Source: Candidatus Liminaster caballi
GTDB lineage: Bacteria; Bacteroidota; Bacteroidia; Bacteroidales; UBA3663
Length of the DNA stretch: 64,000 nucleotides
Direction of reading: 5' to 3'
Assembly (NCBI GenBank): GCA_018065085.1
Contig: JAGHUA010000003.1
Location: 62,001-126,000 of the forward strand
Positions 24,621 through 34,640 of this stretch are shown here, one piece after another. How positions within the stretch are numbered: the stretch's first letter is position 1; each line of letters begins with the position of its first letter. A program made the translations under genes and the position numbers. A model generated the notes under the pieces. That model did no database searches, was not told the origin of the DNA, and was given only the letters and a program-made list of their open reading frames with translations.

Positions 24621-27197
24621 ATGAGTTTTAAGAACTATATCCTCACTGCAGTTTTCGCAGCCCTGACAAGTTCAGTTTTCGCTCAGTATGTGCCCGTGGC
24701 TAATGCCGACAGCGCATGGCTGTTCACCTACTCAACGCTCAAGAATGCAGGCCGCAACGGATTGCATTTCGCATGGAGCATGGACAAGGTGAACTGGCAG
24801 GAAATCGGTCCTGAATGGGCTCCTGTCAAGTCGGATTACGGAGCATGGGGCGCTCAGAAGCGTATGCTCGATCCTGTGGTGTGGTTCGACTCGGAGTCGG
24901 GACTTTGGAAGGCTTCGTGGCACCTCAACGAGCAGGAACCGAATAAGGTGGCAATCACCGAGAGCCGCAACCTGTCGCTGTGGAAGCCTCAGGATTACGT
25001 CGGCGCATCGGAGGTGAAGAGTGCCATGCGCAATGTGGCTCCTGCTGAGACCATCGTTCTGCCATCGAGCGGCGAGGTGAAGGGGCAGGTGCACCGTGTG
25101 GCCTGGCCTTTGGTCAATGACCTGCTCAATGCCTTGCAGTTGCAGCGTCAGAAGGATCGCGACAATGCCGAGCGTGCAGCCGATGATGTGAAAGGCCGTT
25201 TCCGCGACCTCAAACCGCAGCAGATCAGCGTCACCGTATTGCCAGAGCATAGCAAGACGATAACAGACAAGCTTATCGGCATTTTCTTTGAGGATATCAA
25301 CTATGCGGCTGATGGCGGCCTCTATGCCGAGCTTATTCAGAACCGCGATTTCGAATACACCCCAGAACACATGCATGATGCCAGCAAGTGGCAGCCTACA
25401 TCATGGTGGGTGGCAGAAGGTCTCGATCTGAAGGTTAGCACGGATGATCCGTTGCACGTCAACAATCCTCACTATGCCGTGCTCAGCATCGACAATCCGC
25501 TGCTCGATCCTGCCACCAAGCGTCTGAAGTCAAAGCAGGCAGCCATGGGCATCTCGACACTCGAATATCATCCGACTCCGCAGCTCGCAAACCGTGGCTG
25601 GGAGGGAATTGCCGTCAAGGAAGGCGCCCGATATGATTTCAGCGTCTATGGCCGTGTGCCGGAGGGCAAAAGCGTGAAGGTGAAGGTGCAGTTGCAGTGC
25701 GGACAGAACGACAAGGTGATTGCCGAGAGCACAGTCACAATTGCCGGTGGCAAGTCGTGGAAGAAGGTGCAGGCAGTGCTGAAGGCTACGGCGTCGGCCA
25801 ATGATGCACGACTCGTGCTCCTGCCTCAGTCGAACGGCACCATGCACCTCGATATGGTAAGCCTTTTCCCACAGGACACATACAAGGGCAGGAAGAACGG
25901 TATGCGTCGCGACCTTGCCGAGGCCCTCGAAGCCCTGCATCCAAAGTTCGTGCGATTCCCAGGCGGCTGTGCAAGCCATGGCGACGGCCTTGACAATATG
26001 TACAGATGGAAGAATACGATCGGTCCGCTTGAGTCACGCAAGCCGAACTGGAACATCTGGCACTATCATCAGACGGTGGGCATTGGCTACTACGAGTATT
26101 TCCAGTTCTGCGAGGATCTCGGTGCCGAACCATTGCCAGTGCTTGCTGCCGGTGTGCCATGCCAGAACTCGTCAGCCGGCGGCAACGGTCAGCAGGGTGG
26201 AATCCCGATGGATCAGATGCCAGAATATGTGCAGGAGGTGCTTGACCTCATCGAATGGGCCAACGGCGACCCTAAGACCAGCGAGTGGGCACGTATGCGA
26301 GCCGAGGCAGGTCACCCAAAGCCATTCGGCCTGAAGATGATCGGCATCGGCAACGAAGATTTGATCAGCGATGTGTTCACCGAACGATATAAGATGATCT
26401 GTGAGGCAGTGGCCAAGCAGCACCCAGAGGTGGAGATTGTGGGAACGGTAGGCCCATTCTGCGAAGGTTCTGACTACGAGCGCGGCTGGGAACTGGCCCA
26501 TGAGATGAACCTCCCATACGTCGATGAGCACTACTACAACTCGCCCGGCTGGTTTATCAATAACCAGACGTTCTATGACCGCTATGCACGCCACATCACC
26601 GACAGCGAGGGCAACGTCAAGCCTGCCACACGTGTCTATCTCGGCGAGTATGCCAGTCATATCGGCAACCGCAGCAACTGTGTGGAAACTGCGTTGAGCG
26701 AGGCCCTGTATCTCTGCTCGGTGGAGCGCAATGCCGACATCGTGGCAATGACCAGCTACGCACCGTTGCTGGCCAAGAAGGGTCACACACAGTGGAACCC
26801 AGACATGATCTACTTCACCAACACCACCGTCGAACCTACATCGGGCTATCAGGTGCAGAAGATGTTCGGCCAGAATGCCGGCACAAAGTACATCGCATCG
26901 ACCGTACGCCTCGAACACCCATCGGCAAACGTACAGAAGCGCGTGGGATGCAGTGTGGTGGTGGACGAAGCCAAAGATCAGCTGATCATTAAACTTGTGA
27001 ACTATCTTCCAGTCGAAAATACATACAGCGTAGCCCTGCCAGACGGATATACAACCGTAGTGGCAGCTCAGACGCTGACCGGCGAACTGGCCGACACCCA
27101 TGCCGTGCCTGCCGACTCGGAGGCAACAACCGCCGACGGCAAACTTCAGCTCACGATGCCTGCCTACAGCTTCACAGTAGTGAGAATCGGACGATAA
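24621..27197 (+). CDS. GH51 alpha-L-arabinofuranosidase with an N-terminal GH43-like propeller fragment
   Basis: An 858-residue secreted protein: signal peptide (1-21), a segment of about 120 residues resembling blades of a GH43-type propeller (LHFAWSMDKVNWQEIGPEW, LDPVVWFDSESGLWKASWH), a linker helix, and then the GH51 enzyme from about residue 200 (IFFEDINYAADGGLYAELIQ). Catalytic Glu579 lies in MIGIGNED and the nucleophile Glu676 in YLGEYASH. GH51 enzymes release L-arabinofuranose from arabinan and arabinoxylan. The propeller part is far too short for a complete five-bladed domain, so it is probably a non-catalytic remnant or accessory module. It shares direction with the next genes (58-base gap). 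Confidence 0.9.
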   Translation: MSFKNYILTAVFAALTSSVFAQYVPVANADSAWLFTYSTLKNAGRNGLHFAWSMDKVNWQEIGPEWAPVKSDYGAWGAQKRMLDPVVWFDSESGLWKASWHLNEQEPNKVAITESRNLSLWKPQDYVGASEVKSAMRNVAPAETIVLPSSGEVKGQVHRVAWPLVNDLLNALQLQRQKDRDNAERAADDVKGRFRDLKPQQISVTVLPEHSKTITDKLIGIFFEDINYAADGGLYAELIQNRDFEYTPEHMHDASKWQPTSWWVAEGLDLKVSTDDPLHVNNPHYAVLSIDNPLLDPATKRLKSKQAAMGISTLEYHPTPQLANRGWEGIAVKEGARYDFSVYGRVPEGKSVKVKVQLQCGQNDKVIAESTVTIAGGKSWKKVQAVLKATASANDARLVLLPQSNGTMHLDMVSLFPQDTYKGRKNGMRRDLAEALEALHPKFVRFPGGCASHGDGLDNMYRWKNTIGPLESRKPNWNIWHYHQTVGIGYYEYFQFCEDLGAEPLPVLAAGVPCQNSSAGGNGQQGGIPMDQMPEYVQEVLDLIEWANGDPKTSEWARMRAEAGHPKPFGLKMIGIGNEDLISDVFTERYKMICEAVAKQHPEVEIVGTVGPFCEGSDYERGWELAHEMNLPYVDEHYYNSPGWFINNQTFYDRYARHITDSEGNVKPATRVYLGEYASHIGNRSNCVETALSEALYLCSVERNADIVAMTSYAPLLAKKGHTQWNPDMIYFTNTTVEPTSGYQVQKMFGQNAGTKYIASTVRLEHPSANVQKRVGCSVVVDEAKDQLIIKLVNYLPVENTYSVALPDGYTTVVAAQTLTGELADTHAVPADSEATTADGKLQLTMPAYSFTVVRIGR

Positions 27198-27255
27198 CCA
27201 ACCGTAAACAACTGCAACCAACCAAGTCAATAATAAAAAGAACAATAATCAAGCA

Positions 27256-28617
27256 ATGAAAAAGTTTTTCCTGTCCATCGTGCTTATGTGCGGCATCACA
27301 GCAGCCGTAGCACAGAAGTTGCCAAAATGGACAACCACACCTACAGCCAAGGGTGAGACAGCCGCCATGGGCGAAGATCGTGAGGATGCCTACCGTAAGG
27401 CTGTGACACAACTGTTCGACTCGTTCGGCATGACCACCGACCCTGAGTCGTTCCGCCAGCAGCTGTTCGAAATTGATTCAACGCTCGTCGTTGACCAGCG
27501 CACACCATGGGTGGAGGCTGCCATGCAGAGCGGATATTTCAAGATCAAGGACACTCTCGCCACCGACACAAGCTATTGGGTGCGCTGCCAGATCAAGCCG
27601 GACGAACTGAAGCAGTATCTGCCGGAACTTCAGCAGAGCGTGATACAGAAGGGTCAGGAGTCATTGACCCGAGCCCGTTTCGTGAAGGATCAGGGCGACC
27701 TGCTCCTTGCCGCACAGCAGTACGCCAAGGGATTGAACGAAGTGATGCCATGCATACATAAGTCGCTGCCATCTGACGCCCTCGGAGGCAACGACCTGGC
27801 CAAGACCCTGTTCGACGAGTTCCTCATCGTGCTCGACGGCCTCAAGCTCGAAGCTACACGCAAGAGTTCTCCGATGGTCAAGGGCGAGGAGATTCCGCTC
27901 GACCTGCCTTTCCATCTGACCTCAGCCAAAGGCAAGGATGTGCCTTCGATCACAATGCGTGCCTGGAGCGATGACAACGGCACAAAGGTTAAGTGCAGCA
28001 CTCCGGCATCGATCACGGATCATGGCGGCATCGTCATTGCCAAGGTGACCAAGGCTCCGAACGCTGACAGCGGTAAGATCAACATGGGAGTCGATGAGAA
28101 GATGCTGTTCCTGTCCATCCCTGAGAACGTAGCCACTCCATTGTTCAAGGCTCACCTGACCGGCAAGTTCCCGACGGCATCGATCGACCTTGTAGCCTTC
28201 GACCCGACTCCGACCATCGCCGTGACGCTAGAAGAACGTGACCAGGAGTTCGCCCCTGTCATCCAGCAGATTGTCAAGCAGCATGGCCTTGTCCTTGCCG
28301 AAAACCAGGAGACAGCCGACCTTGAGCTGGTACTCGACTGCCAGAGCCAGATGCTGAGCGATGCGCCTGAAAAGCATGGCGATTACTACCTCGCCACCTT
28401 CCGCTGCAACATGAACATCGTGGTGCAGGTGCGCGACAGCAAGGCACATCTCATGGAATATAAGATCACCGACCTCGACCTCCTGCAGCCGGCCTACAAG
28501 GGCGAGGAGAAGATCCGTGCCCGTGCGCTGAAGGAGATGATGAAGCAGGTGCAGCGTGAGTTGCCCGACCGCATGTCCGAGGTGTCGTATGACAAGCGCA
28601 AGGTGGTCTTCAAATAA
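27256..28617 (+). CDS. Secreted LPP20-like protein
   Basis: A 453-residue protein with signal peptide MKKFFLSIVLMCGITAAVAQ. The N-terminal half (KLPKWTTTPTAKGETAAMG followed by EDREDAYRKAVTQLFDSFG) resembles the LPP20 lipoprotein family fold, but there is no lipobox. The C-terminal half is an alpha/beta domain (VTLEERDQEFAPVIQQIVKQ) ending in KRKVVFK. The function is unknown. It is first of five consecutive envelope genes with gaps of 51, 56, 18 and 72 bases, likely one operon. Confidence 0.6.
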   Translation: MKKFFLSIVLMCGITAAVAQKLPKWTTTPTAKGETAAMGEDREDAYRKAVTQLFDSFGMTTDPESFRQQLFEIDSTLVVDQRTPWVEAAMQSGYFKIKDTLATDTSYWVRCQIKPDELKQYLPELQQSVIQKGQESLTRARFVKDQGDLLLAAQQYAKGLNEVMPCIHKSLPSDALGGNDLAKTLFDEFLIVLDGLKLEATRKSSPMVKGEEIPLDLPFHLTSAKGKDVPSITMRAWSDDNGTKVKCSTPASITDHGGIVIAKVTKAPNADSGKINMGVDEKMLFLSIPENVATPLFKAHLTGKFPTASIDLVAFDPTPTIAVTLEERDQEFAPVIQQIVKQHGLVLAENQETADLELVLDCQSQMLSDAPEKHGDYYLATFRCNMNIVVQVRDSKAHLMEYKITDLDLLQPAYKGEEKIRARALKEMMKQVQRELPDRMSEVSYDKRKVVFK

Positions 28618-28668
28618 CCAACGGAATACTCAACACGTCGTACGCGACGAGACAAACAAACAAGCATA

Positions 28669-30783
28669 ATGAAGAAGACACTTCTCACTCTCATGGTGAT
28701 TTGCCTATGTGCCGGTGGCGCGATTGCCCAGCAGGTGACACGCGGACAGGTGCTCAAGGCGATGTATCGTTCTGAGGCTCTCCACTCACAGGGCAAGGAC
28801 TCAATGGCAATAGCCCTGCTCGACTCAATGGCTACACTCCTGCCACGCCTGTCGGTGATCTACGAACGCGAGGGCCGCATCTATGAGTCGATGTACAACA
28901 AGAGCAATGACCCGACGGCATTGAACGCAGCCGTGCTGATGTATCGCAAGTTCCTCTCGATGGAACTCAACGAGAACAAGACACGCGAGGCAAGCCAGAA
29001 GCTCCGTGCATTGGAGGACCGCCTGCAGATTGCCCACTTCGAGGATCAGGAGGAGGAAGAAGCCCGCAAGGAGGAAGCCAGCGCCTTGGTGCTGCCTACC
29101 ATCGTCGATGACTCGCAGGCCATGATGCTTGCCGAGGAGGAGATACTGCTGCCCGACTTCGACAAGAAACCGTCGCGCCGCATCGAACATAAGGACGTAG
29201 CCCTTGCTGCCAAGCAGGAAGAGGTAAAGACCGAGACCACGGCACGTGCCACGGCTGCCGACCTGCCTGCCGTTGCCGAACAGAAACTCGCTGCCGTCAA
29301 GCAGGAGGGCCCGTTCTCATATCTGACCTATTATGAACTTCAGGTGCCCACTCTGCCAGAGATTCATAAGGACAAGGAGTCGGTCAACATCACAAACGAG
29401 GATCTGGAGGGTCACTGGGTGTCGTCGCTTGCCAATTCCGACGGTCGTGAGCGTTGGATCTTCGACATCGCGCCGTTCGACAACAACAGTGCCGTGCAGC
29501 TCCATCCCGAGGCAGGCATACTCAATGATGTGGCAGAGTCGCGCAAGTTCTATGACCGTGTAGTGAACTTCATGAAGGAGAATGAAATCCTGTCGAACAC
29601 AACGCTGTCGATCCCATGCGATCAGGTGCTCGGCACAATCAGCGGCTCGCAGATGTCGTTCAACCTCGAAAGCGAGAAGACATACAAACCGAACTCGTCA
29701 ATCTACTCGTGGGGTCACACCCTGCTCGACAACGTATCGACCCTCCTGCCTTTCGGACAGATGGTCTATAAGATTGGCGATAAGATGCTGACCAAGCAGG
29801 AGGATAAGGACCTTGAGTCAGTGTTCACCACCGAGATGAAGTTCACCCTTAACAAAGTGGGAGAGGGCGTGATGCGCGTCAACTATACAGGACGTGAGAA
29901 GAAAACCAACAAGAAGGGTTCGAAGCTGATCAAGAACTCAATGGAGAGCTTCTTCCTCTTCCGCACCACCACCGACTACGTTCACTTCGAACCAATCGAG
30001 ACTGAGGAGCTTGAGGACGATCATTCAGAACTTTTCGCCCAGGTCAACAGCGACGCACAGCGTGACCCATCGAAGATCCTGGCGCTTGCCACAATGTATT
30101 TCTATGGCGCCGGTACCGAGGCCAACGAGTCGCTTGCGCTCAAGATGCTCAACCAGCAGGCACAGCGCACTGACAGCGAGGAGATCTACGCCTGGCTCGC
30201 CAAGTTCTATTATAACGAGGCTTACGAGAACCAGTCGCTCTCAAGCTCATCGCGCAAGAAGTATCTCAAGGCCAGCCGATATAACCTCAACAAACTTGCC
30301 CAGAAGCATTCGACCGAATGGTATGGCATCATGGGTGATATGTATGAGAACGAGACAGGCGCAGATGCCGATTCAGCCTTCTACTATTATCAGCAGGGAG
30401 CCATGAAGGGCGATGCATATTCGCTCTACAAACTCGGTACGTGCTATGTGAATGCCAACCATACCACACGCGATTTCACTAAGGGTCGCAACTATCTCAA
30501 CCAGTCGGCCAAGAAGGGAAATGCTGACGCATACCTGGCATTGGCCCGTATGGACAAGGCAGGAGCCGGTGGCGCCCAAAACCTTACTTCCTACCTTCAG
30601 AATCTCTCTAAGGCTATCGACCTCGGTTCGGTCGAAGCCATACACGAACTCTCTGATGCCTACATGCAGGGCGTGGCCGTGAAACGCGATTTCCATCAGG
30701 CTACGCTGATACGTGACTGCTGGTATCGGGCTCAGCAGAACGGCTGGATAGATGCCGTGCTGAAGGCGGGTTACAGTTTGTGA
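28669..30783 (+). CDS. Secreted Sel1/TPR-repeat protein
   Basis: A 704-residue protein with signal peptide (MKKTLLTLMVICLCAGGAIAQ). An N-terminal TPR-like region is followed by an acidic Glu/Ala-rich linker (about 120-210) and a central beta domain (LEGHWVSSLANSDGRERWIF; about 245-430). The C-terminal Sel1-like repeats (about 460-700) read KILALATMYFYGAGTEANES and KGDAYSLYKLGTCY. Sel1 repeats usually mediate protein-protein contacts. It is second in the envelope cluster. Function unknown. Confidence 0.7.
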   Translation: MKKTLLTLMVICLCAGGAIAQQVTRGQVLKAMYRSEALHSQGKDSMAIALLDSMATLLPRLSVIYEREGRIYESMYNKSNDPTALNAAVLMYRKFLSMELNENKTREASQKLRALEDRLQIAHFEDQEEEEARKEEASALVLPTIVDDSQAMMLAEEEILLPDFDKKPSRRIEHKDVALAAKQEEVKTETTARATAADLPAVAEQKLAAVKQEGPFSYLTYYELQVPTLPEIHKDKESVNITNEDLEGHWVSSLANSDGRERWIFDIAPFDNNSAVQLHPEAGILNDVAESRKFYDRVVNFMKENEILSNTTLSIPCDQVLGTISGSQMSFNLESEKTYKPNSSIYSWGHTLLDNVSTLLPFGQMVYKIGDKMLTKQEDKDLESVFTTEMKFTLNKVGEGVMRVNYTGREKKTNKKGSKLIKNSMESFFLFRTTTDYVHFEPIETEELEDDHSELFAQVNSDAQRDPSKILALATMYFYGAGTEANESLALKMLNQQAQRTDSEEIYAWLAKFYYNEAYENQSLSSSSRKKYLKASRYNLNKLAQKHSTEWYGIMGDMYENETGADADSAFYYYQQGAMKGDAYSLYKLGTCYVNANHTTRDFTKGRNYLNQSAKKGNADAYLALARMDKAGAGGAQNLTSYLQNLSKAIDLGSVEAIHELSDAYMQGVAVKRDFHQATLIRDCWYRAQQNGWIDAVLKAGYSL

Positions 30784-30846
30784 GAGAGCAAGGAGTAATG
30801 GGTAAAGAACAAAGACTAAAGAATAATGAGTAAAGAGTAATGAGTA
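30784..30846. repeat. Simple repeats around the next start codon (GAGTAATGAGTAAAG)
   Basis: The whole 56-base gap consists of degenerate copies of AGAGTAATGAGTAAAG-like sequence, and the last copy contains the ATG of the next gene. Confidence 0.55.
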
Positions 30847-31949
30847 AAGCTTTGACCATAATACTAGCATGGATGATGCCGCTTGTGATGCTTGCCGATG
30901 TGCCGGTGCGCATTGCCCGTCTGCAGGAAAAACTTCCGTGTCAGCCGTCGGTGCGTGACACAGTGATGCAATGCCCTGCACTCGGTCGAGGCGTGAGCAT
31001 CAGCGTCATGCACGATGCCAAGGGTCAGCTGTCGCATCTCGGACTGCATCTGTTCACTCCAGAGATGAAGCGCATGGTGAGTCCTTTGCTGTGTAATTGT
31101 TCCGAACGCATCCTGCTTGAGCTCCTGCTGCAGAAAACCGAAGCTGAGCGTCTCACCCTGCTGCGTGAGGATAAGGTGCGCCTGGTGCTCAATGGATTCC
31201 CTCTCGGTTCGCCTCAGTTCAGTTCCTTCCCGAAAGTCATGCAACTGCTTACGGAGTCAAGCCGTACGTCGTTCGTCGAGTTGGATTCTGGCTACGAGCT
31301 GCGCATCACCGGCAACGATGACAATACCCTGGTACTGGCGTTCCCGAAGGATCGAGAGCTGATATTCGGTACCGACAAGAAAGAGCAGGACGAACGCATG
31401 ACCGAACTCGTGGCATTGGGCACAGAGCAGCGTCTCTCGCCTCGTGTGCCTGCGGTCAGCAAGCTTCTCCCGACTGACGAGCCATCGGTGCTGAAGTCTG
31501 CCGGTTCGCCATTTATGATCGAGCAGATGACATCGACCTGCTACTATAGGAAAGAGACCGCTGGCGGCGTGTCGGTAGTCTTCGACCGCGATCACGCACT
31601 GCAGTCGTTCACCAACCTGCTGCTTGGTCAGGTCGATAAGAAGGATTTCCTCGTCGATCTCACACACAAGCGCTACGGACTGACTCCGCCACGCTTTAAT
31701 GTCGATTGGGCGTCGCTGTTCTGCACGCTGGTCCAGCCGGATGTAGAGTGCTTTGCCGCTGCCCGATATATCGAGAATGGACAGGCGCTCTCGGGCGTAC
31801 TGATTATGTCGCATGGCAGCTATGGCTACGTGGATATGCTCACGGTCAATGTGTTCGTCGATCAGCTGTTTGACGATCCAAAGCCGCAGCTCCGTGCATA
31901 TCTCTTCACCAACGTGCCTCAGAATAACATCTATAATTTGTTCGAATAA
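30840..31949 (+). CDS. Secreted protein of unknown function in the envelope cluster
   Basis: A 369-residue protein with a signal peptide (MSKALTIILAWMMPLVMLADVP). The mature part reads as mixed alpha/beta, with RISHLGLHLFTPEM-like and FPKDRELIFGTDKKEQDERM segments, and ends FTNVPQNNIYNLFE. I do not recognise a family. The ATG lies inside a simple-repeat tract that fills the gap to the previous gene, so the start is not fixed by a ribosome site; the signal peptide supports it. It is the third gene of the five-gene set. Confidence 0.6.
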   Translation: MSKALTIILAWMMPLVMLADVPVRIARLQEKLPCQPSVRDTVMQCPALGRGVSISVMHDAKGQLSHLGLHLFTPEMKRMVSPLLCNCSERILLELLLQKTEAERLTLLREDKVRLVLNGFPLGSPQFSSFPKVMQLLTESSRTSFVELDSGYELRITGNDDNTLVLAFPKDRELIFGTDKKEQDERMTELVALGTEQRLSPRVPAVSKLLPTDEPSVLKSAGSPFMIEQMTSTCYYRKETAGGVSVVFDRDHALQSFTNLLLGQVDKKDFLVDLTHKRYGLTPPRFNVDWASLFCTLVQPDVECFAAARYIENGQALSGVLIMSHGSYGYVDMLTVNVFVDQLFDDPKPQLRAYLFTNVPQNNIYNLFE

Positions 31950-31967
31950 AATACAAAAAAATTAGAT

Positions 31968-32963
31968 ATGAAAAAGAATTTTACAAGGTTTTGTGCCGCA
32001 CTTGTCGGTATGCTGATGATTTCGGTGTTACCACTTTCGGCACAGATGGACGTCAAGGTCACCGTCATCAAGGGTGTTGACAACCCTGCCGTTAAACAGA
32101 CCATCGAACAGCAGGCTGGCAATGTCCTCTCGGCTTTCAACGCCGCAGTTATGGAGGGCAAGAAACTCAAGGACAAGCTCAAGGAGCGTCAGGTGCCAAA
32201 GGAAATGGAGTCAACGCTGCTCAATATGTGGCAGTCGAGCGCCATCGCCTGTGCCGTGAGCGAGATCAAGGGCGAGATTCTCAAGTTGCCTACAGGCGGC
32301 TATCAGTTGCGCGACATCCCTGTGTCGATGCTTGCCAGCGATGATGACGATCAGGATCTGGTGTTCAATTTCGATGAGAACGGCATCCTCAACAACGTCT
32401 ATGTGGCCCTTGAGCTGCATAACTATAAGAACGTGATCGTAACTGGCGTTTCGGTCGAGGACTTCACCCGCCGTCAGATCATCCTTGACTTCGTCGAGAA
32501 CTTCCGTACCGCCTATAATCGTAAGGATCTTGATTATCTGCGTCAGGTCTATAGCAATGACGCTCTCATCATCACGGGTAAGGTGCTCCAGAAGAAGCCG
32601 CAGCAGAACGACTATATGAACCAGTCGCTCGGTGCCGTAAAGGTGCAGCAGACGGTGATGAACAAGGAGCAGTACATGAAGAACCTCCAGCGCGTGTTCG
32701 GCAAGAACTCATACATCAACCTTAAGTTTGAAGAGGTTTCGGTCAAGAGACATCCAAAGCACGAGCGTATCTATGGCGTCACACTCAAGCAGTATTGGAA
32801 TTCGAGCACATACAGCGACGTCGGCTACCTCTTCCTTATGATCAACTTCGAGGACGAGACCAATCCAAGCATCGAGGTACGTACATGGCAGCCGGATAAG
32901 TTTGACGACGGTACGCCAATCCCACGCGATGAGGTGTTCTCGCTCGACGATTTCAATATCTAA
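31968..32963 (+). CDS. Secreted protein with NTF2/SnoaL-like C-terminal domain
   Basis: A 331-residue protein with signal peptide (to about LSAQMDVK). The N-terminal part (about 25-165) is helical plus beta. From about 170 the pattern FVENFRTAYNRKDLDYLRQV, DALIITGKV, YMKNLQRVFGKNSYINLKF and GVTLKQYWNSSTYSDVGYLF is typical of an NTF2-like fold found in envelope proteins of Bacteroidales. It starts 18 bases after the previous gene. Function unknown; I infer that it acts in a complex with its neighbours. Confidence 0.65.
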   Translation: MKKNFTRFCAALVGMLMISVLPLSAQMDVKVTVIKGVDNPAVKQTIEQQAGNVLSAFNAAVMEGKKLKDKLKERQVPKEMESTLLNMWQSSAIACAVSEIKGEILKLPTGGYQLRDIPVSMLASDDDDQDLVFNFDENGILNNVYVALELHNYKNVIVTGVSVEDFTRRQIILDFVENFRTAYNRKDLDYLRQVYSNDALIITGKVLQKKPQQNDYMNQSLGAVKVQQTVMNKEQYMKNLQRVFGKNSYINLKFEEVSVKRHPKHERIYGVTLKQYWNSSTYSDVGYLFLMINFEDETNPSIEVRTWQPDKFDDGTPIPRDEVFSLDDFNI

Positions 32964-33020
32964 GCCGGGCTCTCAACCCTCTTAATCCTCTCTAACCTCT
33001 CAACCCACTCTATCCTTATA
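32964..33020. repeat. Pyrimidine-rich degenerate repeat in the gap
   Basis: CTCTCAACCCTCTTAATCCT and further CTCTNAACC-like copies, then an A/T tract (TATATATATAATATAG) just before the next ATG. Confidence 0.5.
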
Positions 33021-33035
33021 TATATAATATAGTAT

Positions 33036-34640
33036 ATGAAAAAGATCTTTTCCATTCTGGCCGCAGCCTTAATGCTCGTGCCATCGGCATACGCCCAGAA
33101 GCTTCTTTCCGTCGAGGAAACCACCGAGGGCATCGGTATCTATCCTTGTGGCGAGCGTCATGAGGCCATGGTTCAGTTCGTAACCCACGAGAGCTTCGGT
33201 CTTGATTTCGACTCAAACTACGACTCGGAGCTCGATATCCATCTCGACTCAGTGGCAGGCACCAAGACCTACAGCATCGTGTTTGTGACCCAGGCACCTG
33301 GCGTTGACTACAGCGGACGCCGTATCACCATCAAGGCACCAGGTTTCAAGGGCTATACACTGCCTCTCAACCTCAAGGACAAGCAGAAATTCGAATATAC
33401 AGTCAGTGATCCTTATTCAGCTCTACGCAGCCCATATTTCGTATATCAGGAGAAGGGTAATGACCTTTTCTACAATGCGCAGTATCAGGGCGCCAAGGAC
33501 TGCTATGAGATGATCAAGGCCTGTCCGGAGTATCAGCTCAACAAAGAGTCGGTCGATGAGCATATCGCCATGTGCGACTCGATGGTGGAGTGGAGTGCCA
33601 AGGCTTTGGAGCTCGAGCATTTCGCTAAGTTCAGCGATGCTACGGATATGTATTATAAGATGTATCGCTACAACTCATCCAACGAGGCTTTGCGTTCGCG
33701 TATCGCTGCCACGCGTCAGATGTACCTCGATGACTGCGAGGCAGAGTTTACGCTTGCCGAACACTACATGGACATCAACAAGGTGAATGAGGCCAAGGCT
33801 TGCTACCAGCGCATCATCGACAAGAAGTGCAACAACCGCATCGTCGAGGCTACGGCTGCACTTGCCAATATCGAGCGCAAGCAGAACAAGTCGAAGGAGA
33901 GTGCGCGCTGCCTCTTCTATGATTTCGGACCTAACCAGGCCATCGGTCTCACCTTTGCCCAGTGTTACCAGAGTGCACGCCGCAGTTCAGGATACATTAC
34001 TGTGCGTACGAATGCAAGCGCATTCAGCATGATGTCTGGCAAGAGTTCAGTGAATGGTACTATTACAGGCGAATGGCCGACACTCAGCAAGATAGGTACT
34101 GGCAATGAGGAATTACTCAGAAGTGCTTTCGACCTTGAATCCGGAACGCTCAAGTGGAAATATGATGATGACTCATACAAGTCGATCTATGATGAGAGCG
34201 GAGATGAGGCTTTGGCTGCCGATCCTTCTTATTATGCTCCAAAGGATTTCGATTTTGAGGCAAGTATGTCGTTCGGTTGGACCGTGCGTATCTGGCGTTA
34301 TTTCTTCGCTCATCTCGGTGTCGGTTATCATGGCGGCGGTTTCTATACCTTTGACCGCGATGCTGCAGCTCGTAACATTGTCAAGGAGTATAAGTCAAGC
34401 AAGAATACTTTTGACTATACGAGCGACTTCAATGACTGGGATGATGAACTCCGCAACAAATGTATGAAGACCAACTGGTTCAACGGTGTTGCTCCTGAAG
34501 CCGGTCTTATCGTTAAGGTTTGGCATGTAAACGTCAAGGCCACCTATCAGTATTCATACTGGCTCAACGACAACGGCTTCAAGAAGTTCTGCGAGGACAA
34601 TACCGGCAAACTCTACTTCGGCGTGGGCTTCAACTGGTAA
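33036..34640 (+). CDS. TPR protein with a C-terminal beta-rich, possibly outer-membrane, domain
   Basis: A 534-residue protein with signal peptide (MKKIFSILAAALMLVPSAYAQ). An N-terminal beta domain of PEGA-like character (ITIKAPGFKGYTLPLNLKD; about 20-125) is followed by TPR-like helices (about 130-300: NAQYQGAKDCYEMIKACPEY, NKVNEAKACYQRIIDKK). The C-terminal part has strands such as ASMSFGWTVRIWRYFFAHLG and VNVKATYQYSYWL and ends LYFGVGFNW. The terminal aromatic residue suggests a barrel. It is the last gene of the envelope cluster and the likely membrane anchor. Confidence 0.65.
   Translation: MKKIFSILAAALMLVPSAYAQKLLSVEETTEGIGIYPCGERHEAMVQFVTHESFGLDFDSNYDSELDIHLDSVAGTKTYSIVFVTQAPGVDYSGRRITIKAPGFKGYTLPLNLKDKQKFEYTVSDPYSALRSPYFVYQEKGNDLFYNAQYQGAKDCYEMIKACPEYQLNKESVDEHIAMCDSMVEWSAKALELEHFAKFSDATDMYYKMYRYNSSNEALRSRIAATRQMYLDDCEAEFTLAEHYMDINKVNEAKACYQRIIDKKCNNRIVEATAALANIERKQNKSKESARCLFYDFGPNQAIGLTFAQCYQSARRSSGYITVRTNASAFSMMSGKSSVNGTITGEWPTLSKIGTGNEELLRSAFDLESGTLKWKYDDDSYKSIYDESGDEALAADPSYYAPKDFDFEASMSFGWTVRIWRYFFAHLGVGYHGGGFYTFDRDAAARNIVKEYKSSKNTFDYTSDFNDWDDELRNKCMKTNWFNGVAPEAGLIVKVWHVNVKATYQYSYWLNDNGFKKFCEDNTGKLYFGVGFNW

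Noticed and set aside
26172-27245. 357-residue minus-strand ORF
   Set aside because: Shadow of the GH51 gene, which contains both catalytic Glu residues on the plus strand.
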